Shown: piece by piece, positions 43,227 to 43,353 of the stretch
Layout of the letters: each line of letters begins with the position of its first letter
How positions within the stretch are numbered: the first letter of the stretch is position 1
Assembly: GCA_944389835.1 (NCBI GenBank)
Contig: CALXNU010000009.1
Location: 1-43,353 of the forward strand
Reading direction: 5' to 3'
Length of the DNA stretch: 43,353 nt
From: an uncultured Succinivibrionaceae bacterium
GTDB taxonomy: Bacteria; Pseudomonadota; Gammaproteobacteria; Enterobacterales; Succinivibrionaceae
The notes under the pieces: model-generated
Database searches by the model: none
What the model saw: the letters and a program-made list of their open reading frames with translations, nothing else
What the model was told of the DNA's origin: nothing
Position numbers and translations under genes: made by a program

Positions 43227-43353
43227 ATGAACGAAGAAGATATTGTAAAGGCACCAAAAGAGCCGCGTGTAGTTCGCAACCGTCTAAATGATGTCTTCTT
43301 TAAGACTTTCTTTTCTAATAAGCCGTTTCTCATTTCTCTTTTGAACTCTATTT
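43227..43353 (+). CDS. Rpn-family nuclease/transposase, 5' part
   Basis: Runs off the window end. 42 codons are visible: MNEEDIVKAPKEPRVVRNRL, then NDVFFKTFFSNKPFLISLLNSI. The NDVFFKTFFS--PFLISLLN opening is typical of Rpn (PD-(D/E)XK nuclease family transposase) proteins, which promote recombination and are multicopy in gut bacteria. The catalytic motifs lie beyond the window. AGGAG (43216) and AAGG precede the ATG, and a TATACT box lies near 43183. Confidence 0.75.
   Translation, partial: MNEEDIVKAPKEPRVVRNRLNDVFFKTFFSNKPFLISLLNSI

Overview
The window looks like an AT-rich gammaproteobacterial chromosome carrying a Ysc-family type III secretion system (T3SS) island. Host-type genes (asparagine synthetase, ferrochelatase, PBP1C) and the heavy Leu/Lys/Asn codon bias would fit a gut anaerobe such as a member of Succinivibrionaceae. 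That placement is an inference from style and content and is not proven here.

Layout. 1-2240 is mobile-element debris: an ISL3-type transposase fragment, the C-terminal stub of an AAA-ATPase/nuclease gene, and a decayed IS200/IS605-type element with a broken tnpB. 2400-8811 (+) holds asnB, an unknown gene, hemH and pbpC. A lipoprotein hydrolase follows on the minus strand (8839-9936). 9937-10438 is a gene-free junction holding a solitary IS605-like end. 10439-13158 (+) is a CesT-type chaperone with a large predicted effector. It converges on a block of minus-strand genes running unbroken from 39673 down to 13204.

The minus block, in transcription order, is: an unknown 225-aa protein; two paralogous EspA-like needle-extension or tip proteins; an 87-aa helical protein; SctW (YopN with a TyeA-like part); a SycN-like chaperone; SctX; SctY; SctV; an SycD/LcrH chaperone; the translocators SctE and SctB; a YscB-like chaperone; SctC, SctD, an E-type needle chaperone, SctF, a G-type TPR chaperone, SctJ, SctK, SctL and SctN; then a long chaperone with a 595-aa candidate effector; an ABC-type solute-binding protein; and a chaperone with a 1555-aa candidate effector. 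Spacings are mostly 0-20 bases and many starts overlap the preceding stop. The only internal gap above 100 bases is 37194-37320. The order matches yopN-sycN-yscX-yscY-yscV-sycD-yopB-yopD followed by yscBCDEFG-JKLN of Yersinia. It lacks lcrG/lcrV, and SctI, SctO, SctP, SctQ and SctRSTU are not in the window, so a second locus is needed for a working machine.

39674-40508 has dyad sequences upstream of the operon and an orphan set of IS605-like hairpins ending in a good terminator, perhaps a small structured RNA. 40509-42203 is an intact AAA-ATPase/PD-(D/E)XK gene whose truncated relative lies at 501-750. 42498-43097 is the C-terminal half of an ISL3 transposase. The window ends inside an Rpn-type nuclease/transposase gene. 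The island is therefore bracketed on both sides by the same kinds of mobile debris.
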